Of a DNA stretch of 64,000 nucleotides, positions 35,567 to 45,093 are shown piece by piece (positions within the stretch are counted from its first letter, which is position 1; the number at the start of each line of letters is the position of its first letter). The DNA is taken from NCBI GenBank assembly GCA_016718385.1, contig JADKDK010000006.1, positions 515,109 to 579,108 on the forward strand, given 5' to 3'. The translations under genes and the position numbers were made by a program. The notes beneath the pieces were generated by a model. That model worked only from the letters and a program-made list of their open reading frames with translations. It searched no databases and was not told the DNA's origin. This DNA comes from Gammaproteobacteria bacterium (GTDB lineage: Bacteria > Pseudomonadota > Gammaproteobacteria > Pseudomonadales > UBA5518).

Positions 35567-37900
35567 TCACGCGTTCGCGGGATCGAAGCCGTCCTCCCGG
35601 CCCGGCGCACTGCGCCGGGCCGGCAGCCGGAACCACAGCAGCAACGGCGGCAGCAGCAGCGCGGTGAAGCCCGCGGCGGCCGTCAGCGCCACCGCGCACA
35701 GCAGGCCGAGGTCGGCGCTAGGGCGGAAATCGGACGCCATCAGCAGCGCGAAGGCCGCGCCGATGCCGGGGGGAATGTAGCACAGCGCCGCCGCGGCGCC
35801 CGAGCGCTGCAGCGCGCTCGCGTGATCGGCGCCCGCGCGCAGCGCCGCCGCGACGCGCCACAGGGCGTGCAGGGTGCCGGCGGCACAGCTCGCCACCGCG
35901 AGCGCGGCGAACGCGGCGGTGAAAGGTCCGAGCGGCACGCCGAGCCAGCCCGGCGCGCCCACGGCCACCGCGGCGGTGCACAGGCTGGGCGCCAGCGCCA
36001 GCAGCGCGAGCAGCGGCGAACGGAAGCGCGCGAGCACCAGCAGCGCGAGCACGGCACAGGCCGCCGCGGCGGCGACGAGCTGCGTGCGGAGCAGCGTCTG
36101 CGACGCGCTGCCCGGGCCCGGCGCCGGACCGCCGATGCGCACCTGCTCCGGCGCGAAGCCGAACTCCCCGACCAGCTGCGCGCGGATGCGCCCCGCCAGC
36201 TCGTCGCGCGGCGGGGCAGCGCCGGTCCCGTTCAGCCCCACCACGACCAGGGTGCGGGGCGCGTCGGCCGACAGCCAGGGCTCGAGCAACAGCGCGCGCC
36301 GCGCCGCCGGCATGCCGCGCCACGCGGCGGCCAGCTGCCCGTCGTCGGCCGTGCCGCCCAGCAGCTCGGCCGCGGTCGCGCCGAACAGCGCCAGCGAGCG
36401 CACCCCGGCGCTTCCGTCCAGGACGTCGAGGTACTCGTGCACCTGGCGCAGGCGCTGCAGACCGCGGGCGCTGTACCACGGGTTCGCGGATCCCGCTCCC
36501 GCCTGCCCCGGCGTGTCCGACTCGAGCACGATCGCGAGCGCATCGGAACCGCCGAATTCGCGGTCGATGTCCAGCGTGCCGCGGTACAGCGCGGTGGATG
36601 TGCCGAAGCGCTCCAGCAACCGGTCCTCGGGTTGCAGCCGCTGCACTCCGGCGAGCCCCCCGGCCGCCAGCGCCAGCGCCAGCAGCGTCGCGGCGATGCC
36701 GTGACGCGCGGGCAGCGCGGCAAGGCGTTCCAGCGCCCGCGGGGACGCCACCGCCTGCCGCCCGCCGCCGGCGGCGAGCAGCAGCAGCACCGGCACCAGC
36801 ACGCTGGCCACCAGCGCCGCCAGCCCGATGCCGAGCGCGGCGGTCACGCCGAGGGAGGCAACCGGCGCGAGTCCGCCCGCAGCGAGCGCGAGCGCCGCGA
36901 CGACCGCCACGGCCGCGCCGCCCAGCAGCGGTGCGAGCAGCTCGTGCAGCGTTTCGCCGACCAGCTCGCGCGGTGCGCGCGCGGGCTCCCGCGCCAGGCG
37001 CTCGCGGCAGGCCGCGACCAGGCGCAGCGCCATGACGGACGCCGCGGCCAGCGCGACGGCAATCGCGCCGGCCGGGACCGCCCCGGGCGCGCGAGCGCTC
37101 CAGCCGAGCAGGCCGAGCAGCAGCACGACGCAAGCGCCCCCGGCAGCAGGCGGAACGATCGCCCACTGCGGTCGCCGCCACAGCGCGAGCAGCAACAGGG
37201 CCATCACGGCGGGTATCGCCGCCCCGTAGCGCACGAAGTCCCGCTGCACGAAGGCCGGCGTCGCGGCCGTGCCGAGCGCCGCGCCGCCCAGGAACAGCGT
37301 GGCCTCGTCGCGATGACGCGCCAGCACGGCGTGCAGGTCGTCGAGCAGCCGGCGCTGCCCCGCGAGCAGCGCCTCCGCGGCCTCGGGCTCCAGCGTGATG
37401 CGCAGCGCCGTCTGCTGGCCGTCGCCCGCGAGCAGCGAGCGGCGGTACAGGGGGCTCTGCATGAGCTCGGCCCGCGCGAGGTCCGTGTCGACCCCGGTGT
37501 CCTGCACGTGCAGCAGATCCCCGCCGATGTCGGCGAAGCGGATCGGCGGGCTGAACAGCAGCGGCACCTCGAGCAGGCTGTGCACGGCGTGCACCCCGGC
37601 CACCCCGGCGAGCTCCACGCGCAGCCGCGCGATGCGCTCGAGCACGAGTTCCGACATCAGGTCCTCGCGCAGCGGCCGGTAGGTGAGCACGAGGAAGTCC
37701 TGCGGCCCGAACTCGCCGGCGAGCCCGCGGGCGAAGGCGCGCGCGGCAGCGTCGGCGCCCGGCGCCTGCACCGGCGCGTCGACGCGCAGGCCGGGTATGT
37801 GCGCACCGACGATCAGCAGCAGCGCGAGCATCACCAGCAGGCTGTGCCAGGGCCGCGCCAGCAGCAGCCGCTCACACGGTTTCAGCCATCGTCCGCTCAT
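35567..37900 (-). CDS. MMPL/RND family exporter
   Basis: 777-residue polytopic membrane protein with two homologous halves, each one transmembrane helix, a large periplasmic loop, then a cluster of five or so helices (about 265-430 and 600-770). The N-terminus LLLARPWHSLLVMLALLLIVGAH is the first membrane segment. Related transporters export lipids, hopanoids or siderophores; the cargo here is unknown. Start ATG at 37900 precedes the first membrane segment; the longer frame upstream is unsupported. It is followed by the LON-domain gene. Confidence 0.85.
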   Translation of the reverse strand: MSGRWLKPCERLLLARPWHSLLVMLALLLIVGAHIPGLRVDAPVQAPGADAAARAFARGLAGEFGPQDFLVLTYRPLREDLMSELVLERIARLRVELAGVAGVHAVHSLLEVPLLFSPPIRFADIGGDLLHVQDTGVDTDLARAELMQSPLYRRSLLAGDGQQTALRITLEPEAAEALLAGQRRLLDDLHAVLARHRDEATLFLGGAALGTAATPAFVQRDFVRYGAAIPAVMALLLLALWRRPQWAIVPPAAGGACVVLLLGLLGWSARAPGAVPAGAIAVALAAASVMALRLVAACRERLAREPARAPRELVGETLHELLAPLLGGAAVAVVAALALAAGGLAPVASLGVTAALGIGLAALVASVLVPVLLLLAAGGGRQAVASPRALERLAALPARHGIAATLLALALAAGGLAGVQRLQPEDRLLERFGTSTALYRGTLDIDREFGGSDALAIVLESDTPGQAGAGSANPWYSARGLQRLRQVHEYLDVLDGSAGVRSLALFGATAAELLGGTADDGQLAAAWRGMPAARRALLLEPWLSADAPRTLVVVGLNGTGAAPPRDELAGRIRAQLVGEFGFAPEQVRIGGPAPGPGSASQTLLRTQLVAAAAACAVLALLVLARFRSPLLALLALAPSLCTAAVAVGAPGWLGVPLGPFTAAFAALAVASCAAGTLHALWRVAAALRAGADHASALQRSGAAAALCYIPPGIGAAFALLMASDFRPSADLGLLCAVALTAAAGFTALLLPPLLLWFRLPARRSAPGREDGFDPANA

Positions 37901-38067
37901 CGTGCGCAATCGTCCTCGCGGGGCATCGGGATGCGGCATCGTCCACGCCGGCGCGGCGCCGCAACGACCTGCCGGCAGGGGGTCGGCCCGGAGCGAAGCA
38001 AAGGTGGGCGGCGCGTCGTGGAGGGGGTGCCCGGAAGCGGGCGCGACTCTAGCATCATCGGCCGCGG

Positions 38068-38688
38068 TCAGACCAGCACGTCGAGCAGTTCGTCGAGCAT
38101 CATCAGCGAGAGCCCCCAGATGCGGTGCTCGCCGTACAGGTAGCAAGGCAACTCGAGCGGCACCCCGTTCGGCGCCACGCGCATCTTCTCGCGGTTGGCG
38201 CGATCGGCCAGGAAGGGCAGCGGCACCCACACCACGTCGGCGACTTCGTGGTTGGGCACGAGCGGCGGCAGCGAACGCAGCTGGAACACGTAGGGCGTGA
38301 TGATCATCGCGCCGCCGCGCAGCGGCGGGTGCGTCGGGATGTCCGACAGCCGGCCGATGAGGCGCGCGTGGCGATCGGCGTCCAGCGCGACCTCTTCCAG
38401 CGTCTCGCGCTTGGCGGTCGCCAGCGTGTTGCGATCGCCGCGGTCCTTGCGCCCGCCGGGAAAGGCCATGTGGCCGGACCAGCGGTCGCCCTCGCGGTCG
38501 GCGCGCTTGATCATCAGCACCGAGAGCCCGCCGGGCAGGTGGTCGCTGAGATAGAGCCCCACCGCGGAGCGCGCCAGGATGCGCCGCACCAGCTTGCGGC
38601 GCGGGCGATATTCCGCCAGCAGCTGCACCGCCGCGCCGAGGTCGTACAGCGCGGGGCTCGTGTCGTCCTGTGCTTTTTTCCGGGCCAT
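38068..38688 (-). CDS. Nudix hydrolase, CoA pyrophosphatase-like
   Basis: 206 residues. Nudix box within AFPGGRKDRGDRNTLATAKRETLEEVAL (G-x5-E...RE-xx-EE, with the catalytic glutamates), preceded by the WSGHMAFPGG segment typical of NudL/CoA diphosphatases. A role in hydrolysing CoA or related pyrophosphates is likely by family. It diverges from the ABC ATPase gene with 81 bases between starts. 167 bases without a gene separate its stop from the MMPL start. Confidence 0.85.
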   Translation of the reverse strand: MARKKAQDDTSPALYDLGAAVQLLAEYRPRRKLVRRILARSAVGLYLSDHLPGGLSVLMIKRADREGDRWSGHMAFPGGRKDRGDRNTLATAKRETLEEVALDADRHARLIGRLSDIPTHPPLRGGAMIITPYVFQLRSLPPLVPNHEVADVVWVPLPFLADRANREKMRVAPNGVPLELPCYLYGEHRIWGLSLMMLDELLDVLV

Positions 38689-38769
38689 CTCGATCTGCCG
38701 CCGCGATACCGCTCTTGCTCTTCGGCGGTCAGCCGGGACAATAGCCGATTCACGAGGGATTTTCACCGC

Positions 38770-40284
38770 ATGCAGCAGCACCACACCGGCCCCGGGGCGT
38801 CCTGGCTCCGCTTGCGCGACGTCTCCGTGCGCCTGCACGGCAAATTGTTCCTGCGCGGCTTCGACTGGAGCGCCGCGCCGGGTGAGCAGTGGGCCGTGCT
38901 CGGCCCGAACGGCGCCGGCAAGACGCTGCTGGCGCAGCTGATCGCAGGCGCGCTGCACCCGGCGAGCGGCGAGCTCGAACTCGCCGCCGACATCACGCCG
39001 GCCCGGATCGCGTGGGTCTCGTTCGAGGCGCAGCGCGAGCTCTGCGCCGCCGACGCGCGCCACGACATCAGCGATTACCTGGAGAACGCCGTCGACGCCG
39101 GCACCACCGTGCGCGCGCTGCTCGCAGCGGCGGCGCGCCGCCCCGCGCGCGCAGGCGAAGTGGCCGCGATGCTCGGCATCGAGGCGCTGATGGAGCGCGG
39201 CATCCGCTTCCTCTCGAGCGGCGAGACCCGCCGCACGCTGTTCGCGCACGCGCTGCTGATGGAGCCACGCCTGATGGTGCTGGACAACCCCTTCGAAGGC
39301 GTCGACCGCGCCTCGCGGCAGGTCCTGCGCGCGCTGGTCGACGAGCTGCTCGGCGGGCCCACTCACGTGCTGCTGCTGACGCGCCGACCGCAGGACATCG
39401 CGCCCGGCATCAGCCACGTGCTGCTGCTCGAGCGCGGCCGGGCCTGCGACCGCGGGCCGCGCGAGGCCGTGCTCGCGGGCGCCGCGATGCAGCGGCTCTT
39501 CGGCCCCGGCGCGCGGCTCGCGGCCGTGCCGCTGCCCGCGCCGCCCGACGACGCGCCCGCGGAGCCCTGCGACGGCCCGCTGATCGAGCTCCGGGACGTG
39601 CACGCGCACTACGGCGAGAACGAGGTGCTGGACGGCGTCGGCCTGCGCCTCGAGCCCGGCGAGCACCTGTGCATCGCGGGGCCCAACGGCTGCGGCAAGT
39701 CGACGCTGCTGGCGCTGATCTGCGGCGACAACCCGCGCGCCTACGGCCAGCACGTGAAGCTCTTCGGCCGCCTGCGCGGCAGCGGCGAGTCGGTGTGGGA
39801 CATCAAGCGCCGTTTCGGCATCGTCAGCAACCAGCTGCACCTGTCCTACCCGCCGCGCACCCGCGCCTTCGACGTCGTGGCCAGCGGCTTCTTCGACACG
39901 CTGGGACTCTACGACACCTGCGGCCCCGGGCAGGCGAAGCTGGCGCGCGAGTGGCTCGGCGTGCTCGGGTTGTCGGAGCGCGCCGCCGAGCGCTTCGACG
40001 CGCTCTCCTTCGGCGAGCAGCGCATGATGCTGATCGCGCGCGCGATGGTGAAGCACCCGCCGATCCTGATCCTCGACGAGCCGTGCTCGGGCCTCGACGA
40101 GGCGAACCGCCGCCGCGTGCTGGAACTGATCGACCGCATCGGGCACGAGACGCGCACGCAGATGCTCTACGTGAGCCACGAGGCCGACGAGATGCCGGCC
40201 TGCATCACGCGCCGGCTCGAGTTCCGCCGCGACGGCGCGGGACGCTACCGGCTAGAGCCCATGGAACACCGGCCCGGCGCGTAA
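38770..40284 (+). CDS. Tandem ABC ATPase (ModF-like)
   Basis: 504 residues with two fused ABC nucleotide-binding domains and no membrane segment. Domain 1: Walker A LGPNGAGKTLL, signature LSSGETRR, Walker B LMVLDNPFEGVD. Domain 2: Walker A IAGPNGCGKSTLL, signature LSFGEQRM, Walker B ILILDEPCSGLD. This duplicated arrangement with SHEADEMPACITRRLEF at the end matches ModF/PhrA-type proteins linked to molybdate loci, but no molybdate transporter is nearby. Tandem non-permease ATPases can also act in translation or repair. The start follows a conserved-looking MQQHHTGPG lead. Confidence 0.85.
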   Translation: MQQHHTGPGASWLRLRDVSVRLHGKLFLRGFDWSAAPGEQWAVLGPNGAGKTLLAQLIAGALHPASGELELAADITPARIAWVSFEAQRELCAADARHDISDYLENAVDAGTTVRALLAAAARRPARAGEVAAMLGIEALMERGIRFLSSGETRRTLFAHALLMEPRLMVLDNPFEGVDRASRQVLRALVDELLGGPTHVLLLTRRPQDIAPGISHVLLLERGRACDRGPREAVLAGAAMQRLFGPGARLAAVPLPAPPDDAPAEPCDGPLIELRDVHAHYGENEVLDGVGLRLEPGEHLCIAGPNGCGKSTLLALICGDNPRAYGQHVKLFGRLRGSGESVWDIKRRFGIVSNQLHLSYPPRTRAFDVVASGFFDTLGLYDTCGPGQAKLAREWLGVLGLSERAAERFDALSFGEQRMMLIARAMVKHPPILILDEPCSGLDEANRRRVLELIDRIGHETRTQMLYVSHEADEMPACITRRLEFRRDGAGRYRLEPMEHRPGA

Positions 40285-40312
40285 GTGGGGCTCTGGCGCT
40301 AGATGCGGTCGG

Positions 40313-40357
40313 GGCTATTCGGGCTATCAGCGCTATCAGGGCTATCAGGGCTATCAG
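40313..40357. repeat. Five tandem 9-bp repeats
   Basis: Units GGCTATTCG, GGCTATCAG, CGCTATCAG, GGCTATCAG and GGCTATCAG lie head to tail just downstream of the ABC ATPase stop. They are non-coding as far as can be seen and lead directly into GTAG-type palindromes. Confidence 0.9.
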
Positions 40358-40364
40358 GGCCAAT

Positions 40365-40477
40365 GTTCGGCTGAAGCCGAACCTACGGCCGAACCTAAGG
40401 CCGGACCAACGGCCGGACCAACGGCCGGACCTGCCGTAGGTCGGGCTTCAGCCCGACAAGGGTTCGGCAAGGCCGAA
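40365..40477. repeat. Cluster of GTAG-type palindromes with 12-bp tandem units
   Basis: Begins with GTTCGGCTGAAGCCGAAC followed by CTAC (40365-40386). Three and a half 12-base units built on GGCCGGACCAAC follow (40383-40430), then GTAG + GTCGGGCTTCAGCCCGAC (40436-40457) and the hairpin GGTTCGGC-AAG-GCCGAACC. It resembles a degenerated array of REP units between the ABC ATPase and the convergent lipoprotein gene. Confidence 0.85.
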
Positions 40478-40543
40478 CCCGCCACATGCCACCCGGGCAC
40501 CCATCCCGATGGACGGCGGCCGACGGCGGGGCGGTCCCCGGCG

Positions 40544-41278
40544 TCAGCCCGACTTCCCGCGCCGCGCGCGCTCGATGATCGCACCCAGGCGCTGCTGCAT
40601 CTCGGCGTCGGGCTGGTAGCTGAGCCCCTTGCGCGCGAGCTGCTCGGCCAGCGCGTAATCGCCGCGCTCGAGCCGGAGCGTGGCCAGCTCGCAGTACACG
40701 GCAGGGTCGGCCGGCGCGATGCGCAGAGCGCGCTCGGCCGCGGCGATCGCGGCATCGAGGTTGCCGCCGCGGCGCTCCGTCGCTGCCTGCGCGAGCAGGG
40801 TGTTCACCGCGGTGTTCGCGCTCGGCGGCGGCGCGTGCAGCTCGACCTGCGCCGCGGCGCGATCATCGCCCGGCTCGATCGTGAATCCGTCCCCCGACGC
40901 GGAGGGCGCGGCTCCGGGCAGCGGCAGCGCCGCCTCGGGAGCCGGCTCCGCCGCCGGGATGCCGCCCGGCGCGGCCGGGTACGCGGACGGCGGCTGCCCC
41001 GCCCGCGGCGGTTGCGCCGCCGGGTAGGCCGGGCGCGGCGCGGTGGTCGCGGGCGCCGCGGCCGGTCGCGCGGGATAGGCCTTCGCCACGCCCGGCTGCG
41101 GCGCGGCCGGCGCGGGCGCACGCCTGCCCGCCGCGGCGCCCGGCTCCGGCACGTCGACGCGCGGCGGCGCGTGCGTCGACTCGGCGAACTGCCCGGCGCA
41201 GCCCCCGAGCAGCGGCAGGCAGGCGATGGCGGCGATGCGCAGCACGCGCAAGCACTGGCCGGCAGATTGGCTCATCAT
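40544..41278 (-). CDS. TPR lipoprotein, probable LpoP-like activator of PBP1b
   Basis: 244 residues. Signal peptide with lipobox LLGGC, a long Pro/Ala-rich linker (about 35-150) able to span the periplasm, and two C-terminal TPR-like repeats (NTLLAQAATERRGGNLDAAI, then AVYCELATLRLERGDYALAE). It lies 66 bases after mrcB on the same strand. In Pseudomonas, LpoP, a TPR lipoprotein encoded beside the PBP1b gene, activates that synthase; the architecture and position match, so I infer the same job. Two adjacent ATGs (41278, 41275) are possible starts; GGGGAAGC precedes them. Confidence 0.8.
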   Translation of the reverse strand: MMSQSAGQCLRVLRIAAIACLPLLGGCAGQFAESTHAPPRVDVPEPGAAAGRRAPAPAAPQPGVAKAYPARPAAAPATTAPRPAYPAAQPPRAGQPPSAYPAAPGGIPAAEPAPEAALPLPGAAPSASGDGFTIEPGDDRAAAQVELHAPPPSANTAVNTLLAQAATERRGGNLDAAIAAAERALRIAPADPAVYCELATLRLERGDYALAEQLARKGLSYQPDAEMQQRLGAIIERARRGKSG

Positions 41279-41344
41279 TGCTTCCCCGTTGTCCTGAAGC
41301 CGTGCAAATCCGTCGCATCGGGCGGCGGCGCAAGCGCGCACGCC

Positions 41345-43835
41345 TCAGCGCCCGCCGCCGAACCAGCGCTTCCACCACGTCTCGCGCGCTTTCTCTTCCT
41401 GCTGCTGCCGCGGTTGCTGCGGCGGCGCGGCGCCGGGCGCTGGGGCGGCGGCAGGCGCCTCGGCCGGCTTGCCGCCGGACCAGGGCCAGCGTGAGCCGGT
41501 GCAGGCGGCGTCGTAGTCCGGCTCGGTGCCGTTCAGGAACGGCATCAGGCGCGCGTCCGGGCAGCCCTCGCCGCTCAGCCCGCCGCCCGCCTCGTCGACC
41601 CAGGTCTCGGTCACCCCGCCCGGTGCGCGCGCGCGGCGCGGCTCGCGGCTCACCGCCGCCATCAGCCCGGTCCACGCGGGCAGCGCCCCGGTGGCGCCGG
41701 TGAGCGCCGTGACGCCGTTGTCGTCGCGCCCGATCCACACCACCGCGAGCAGGTCGCCGGAATAACCCGCGAACCAGCTGTCGCGCTGGTCGTCGGTGGT
41801 GCCGGTCTTGCCGGCCACCACCAGCCCCGACGGCAGGCGGTTGTAGGCCGCCCGCGCGGTGCCCGAGCGCACCACTTCCTTCAACGCGTATTCGAGCAGG
41901 TACACCGCCGACTGGCGCACCTTCTGCTCCACCGCCACAGGATAGCGCGTCAAAGGCTCACCCGAGGCGTCCATCACCTCGCGGATAGCGCTCAGCGGCG
42001 AACTGAAGCCGCCCGAGGCGATGGTCTGGTACATCCCGGCGACCTCGATCGGGCTGAGCGCCACGGCGCCGAGCGCGACCGAGGGCAGCGGCGGCACCTC
42101 GCGCTCGACGCCGAGGCGGTGGATCGTGTCGACCACGCGCTCGATGCCGAGCTCCAGCCCGAGCCGCGCCGTGGACTGGTTGTACGACTGCGCCAGCGCG
42201 CGGTGCAGCCGCACCATGCCGTGGTCCTCGCGATCGTAGTTGCGCGGACGCCACACCTGGCCGTTGGCGCCCTTGTAGGCCACCGGCCCGTCGTCGAGCG
42301 GCGTGAGCAGCGTGTAGCGACCGTCCTCCAGCGCGGTGAGGTAGACCGCCGGCTTCATCAGCGAGCCCACCGGGCGCTGGGCGTCGAGCGCGCGGTTGAA
42401 GCCGGCCACGCGCGAGTTGCGCCCGCCCACCACCGCCAGCACCTCGCCGCTGTCGACTCGGGTCACGATCACGGCGCCTTCCAGCCCCTGTTGCGGCTTG
42501 CCGCGCGCCCTGGCGTCGTTCTCGATCTTCGCCAGCGTCTCCTGCAGCGAGGTCTCCGCCGCGCGCTGTACCGCCGGGTCGAGGCCGGTGAAGATCTGCA
42601 GGCCTTCGGAGCTGAGGACCTCCTCGCTGTAGTCGCGGCGCAGCTGGCGCCGCACCAGGTCGAGGTAGGCCGGATAGAACTTCGAGCGCGCCTGGTCGCG
42701 ATCGCCCACACCGAGCGGCATCGCGGCGATCTTCGCCGCCTCCGCGGTGCCGATGACCTGCTGGTCGACCATCAGCGCGAGCACCGTGTCGCGCCGCTCG
42801 CGCGCGCGCTCGGGATGGCGCCACGGATCGTAGTACGAGGGGCCGCGCACCATGCCGACCAGCAGCGCGATCTGCGGCGTGTCGAGCTCGTTGATCGGCC
42901 GGTTGAAGTAGTAGTGGCTCGCGAGCCCGAAGCCGTGGATGGCGCGGTGTCCGTCCTGCCCGAGGTAGATCTCGTTCAGGTAGGCCTCGAGGATCTCCTC
43001 CTTGCTGTAGCGCAGTTCCATCACCACCGCCATCGCGAGCTCCATGAGCTTGCGCGTGATGGTGCGCTCGCGGGTCAGGAAGAAATTCTTGACCAGCTGC
43101 TGCGTCAGCGTGCTGCCGCCCTGCTCGAGCGCGCCGCTGCTCACGTTGACCCACATCGCGCGCGCGATGCCCTTCAGCGAGACGCCGTGGTGCGAGTCGA
43201 AGTTCTGGTCCTCGACCGCCATCAGCGTGCGGATCAGCAGCGGCGGCACGTCGCTCACCCGCACCAGGATGCGGTCCTCGTTGTGCGCCGGGTAGATCCC
43301 GCCGATGTGCACCGGCTCCAGCCGCGCCAGCGCGACCTCGGTGCCCTGCTCGTCGCGGACCGCGCGCACCGAGTTGCCGGCGAACTCCACGCGCAGGCGC
43401 CGCGCGGGCTCCTCGCCGTCCCAGAAGCGGAAGCCGCGCGTCGCGATCGACACCGTGCTGCCCGAGACGGTGTAGGTGCCGGCGGCCGTCCGCGCCGCCG
43501 GCGGCACGGTATCCCAGCGTCTCGAGCTCGGCGCCGAGCTCGCGCGGCCCCACCGGGGCGCCGGCGTAGAGCTCGAGCGGGCGCCCGTAGACCATCGCCG
43601 GCACCGCCCACTTCTTGCCCGAGAACTCGCGCTGGATGTAGGCGTCCAGGTACATGAACAGGAGCGCGCCCACCACGACGCCCGCGGCCGCGACGCGCAG
43701 CAGCACGACGGGCCAGCGTCGCGGCCGGACCGGGGCGGGTTTGCGCGGTGGCTTGCGGTCGGATCTGCGCGGCGGTTTTCGCTCGGGCTGGTGGACTACG
43801 CCGCGTTGCGGGCTGCGGTCGGATACGGAAGGCAT
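41345..43835 (-). CDS. mrcB: Penicillin-binding protein 1B, N-terminal frameshift
   Basis: Bifunctional class A PBP. A basic cytoplasmic tail (PERKPPRRSDRKPPRKPAP) and a membrane segment (about 45-64) precede the UB2H region. Glycosyltransferase landmarks include VEDQNFDSHHGVSLKGIARA and GGSTLTQQLVKNFFL; transpeptidase motifs are SLMK in RPVGSLMKPAVYL, SYN in AQSYNQST and KTG in VAGKTGTTDDQRDSW. Between 43515 and 43490 the frame shifts by one base in a GC-rich run (GCCGCCGGCGGCGCGGACGG). Upstream reads GAELETLGYRAAGG, downstream RTAAGTYTVSGSTVSI. A sequencing indel is likely given the intact 700-residue remainder. ATG at 43835 chosen. It lies upstream of the LpoP-like gene. Confidence 0.92.
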
Positions 43836-43965
43836 GGGGCGCAAGTGTACGGAGAAGCCCCATACCCTACAAACAAATGCAGGTTTTCACATTGAGCCGC
43901 GCCCGCGCGCTGCGGATAATCGCGCGCCGGGAACTCCCCCGGTTCGCGGCACAACGGAACAGCGC

Positions 43966-44976
43966 ATGAAGAAATACAACGTCTACGGCATGGGCGCCGC
44001 ACTGGTCGACACGGAGATCGAGGTCGACGACACGTTCCTCGGTTCCGCCGGCATCGACAAGGGCGTGATGACGCTGGTCGACGAGGCGCGCCAGGACCGG
44101 CTGCTCGCGATGCTCAGCACGCACCTGGTGGCGTCGCGGCGCGCGAGCGGCGGATCGGCCGCGAACTCCGTGATCGCCACGAGCTGCTTCGGCGGGCGCG
44201 CGTTCTACACCTGCAAGGTCGCCGACGACGAGAACGGGCGCTTCTACCTGGCCGACATGGCGCGCGCCGGCGTCGACTGCAACGCCTGCGCGGGACGCGA
44301 GAGCGGCGTGACCGGCAAGTGCCTGGTGATGATCACGCCGGACGCCGAGCGCACGATGAACACCTTCCTCGGCATCAGCTCCACGCTGTCGGCGGACAAC
44401 CTCGACGAGGCCGCGCTCGCCGCCTCGGAGTACCTCTACGTCGAGGGCTACCTCGTCACCTCGCCGACCGGGCGCGCGGCGGCGATCGCGGCGCGCGAAT
44501 TCGCCGCGCGCAACGGCGTGCGCACCGCGCTCAGCTTCTCCGATCCCGGCATCGTCGCGCACTTTCGCGACGGGCTGGCCGACATGATCGGTCCCGACGA
44601 CATCGACCTGCTGTTCTGCAACCTCGCGGAGGCGCAGGAATGGACCGGCGCAGAGCGCCTGGAGGACGCGGCCGAGGGCCTGCGCCGGGTGGCGCGGTCC
44701 TTCGCGGTCACGCTGGGCGGCGAGGGAGCGCTGGTCTTCGACGGGCGTCATTACCACCGCATCGCGCCGCACCCTGTGAAGCCGATCGACACCAACGGCG
44801 CCGGCGACATGTTCGCGGGCGCCTACATCTTCGGCATCACCAACGGCTTCGACGCGGTCGCGGCGGGACGGCTCGCGAACCGCGCCGCGGCGGAACTGGT
44901 CACGCACTACGGCCCGCGGCTGCCCGCGCCCCTGCACCGCCAGCTGCTGGAGGAGTTCAACCGCGAGCAGGGTTGA
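43966..44976 (+). CDS. PfkB family carbohydrate/nucleoside kinase (adenosine kinase-like)
   Basis: 336-residue ribokinase-fold enzyme: KYNVYGMGAALVDTEIEVDD at the N-terminus, SGGSAANSVIATSCFGGRAF substrate region, and the catalytic anion hole/base in DTNGAGDMFAGAYIFG. Proteobacterial members of this subgroup have been annotated as adenosine kinases or sugar kinases; substrate not certain here. Start ATG at 43966 (MKKYNVYG). It diverges from mrcB across 130 bases, and is followed by a REP cluster. Confidence 0.85.
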   Translation: MKKYNVYGMGAALVDTEIEVDDTFLGSAGIDKGVMTLVDEARQDRLLAMLSTHLVASRRASGGSAANSVIATSCFGGRAFYTCKVADDENGRFYLADMARAGVDCNACAGRESGVTGKCLVMITPDAERTMNTFLGISSTLSADNLDEAALAASEYLYVEGYLVTSPTGRAAAIAAREFAARNGVRTALSFSDPGIVAHFRDGLADMIGPDDIDLLFCNLAEAQEWTGAERLEDAAEGLRRVARSFAVTLGGEGALVFDGRHYHRIAPHPVKPIDTNGAGDMFAGAYIFGITNGFDAVAAGRLANRAAAELVTHYGPRLPAPLHRQLLEEFNREQG

Positions 44977-44983
44977 ACGACGT

Positions 44984-45082
44984 CCGGACTAAGCCGGACC
45001 TGCGGAGCGCGCGCGCAGGTCCGGCGCAGGTTCGGCGCAGGTTCGGCTTCAGCCGAACATGGTCCGGATGAATCCGGACCCG
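44984..45082. repeat. Degenerate REP cluster after the PfkB kinase
   Basis: Several short imperfect palindromes in succession: GTCCGGACTAAGCCGGAC, a GGTCCGGCGCAGGTTCGGCG stretch, GTTCGGCTTCAGCCGAAC and GTCCGGATGAATCCGGAC. They fill the space between the convergent kinase and DUF2333 genes. Same style as the 40.4 kb cluster (core C/T-CGG...CCG-G/A), but without intact GTAG heads. Confidence 0.8.
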
Positions 45083-45093
45083 ACGCCGCCGTC

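Noticed and set aside
35558..38143. 861-codon plus-strand open frame opposite the MMPL exporter
   Set aside because: Arg/Gln/Gly-rich shadow of a membrane protein; no domain seen.
40313..40357. CRISPR array
   Set aside because: 9-bp units directly abut with no spacers, and no cas genes are present.
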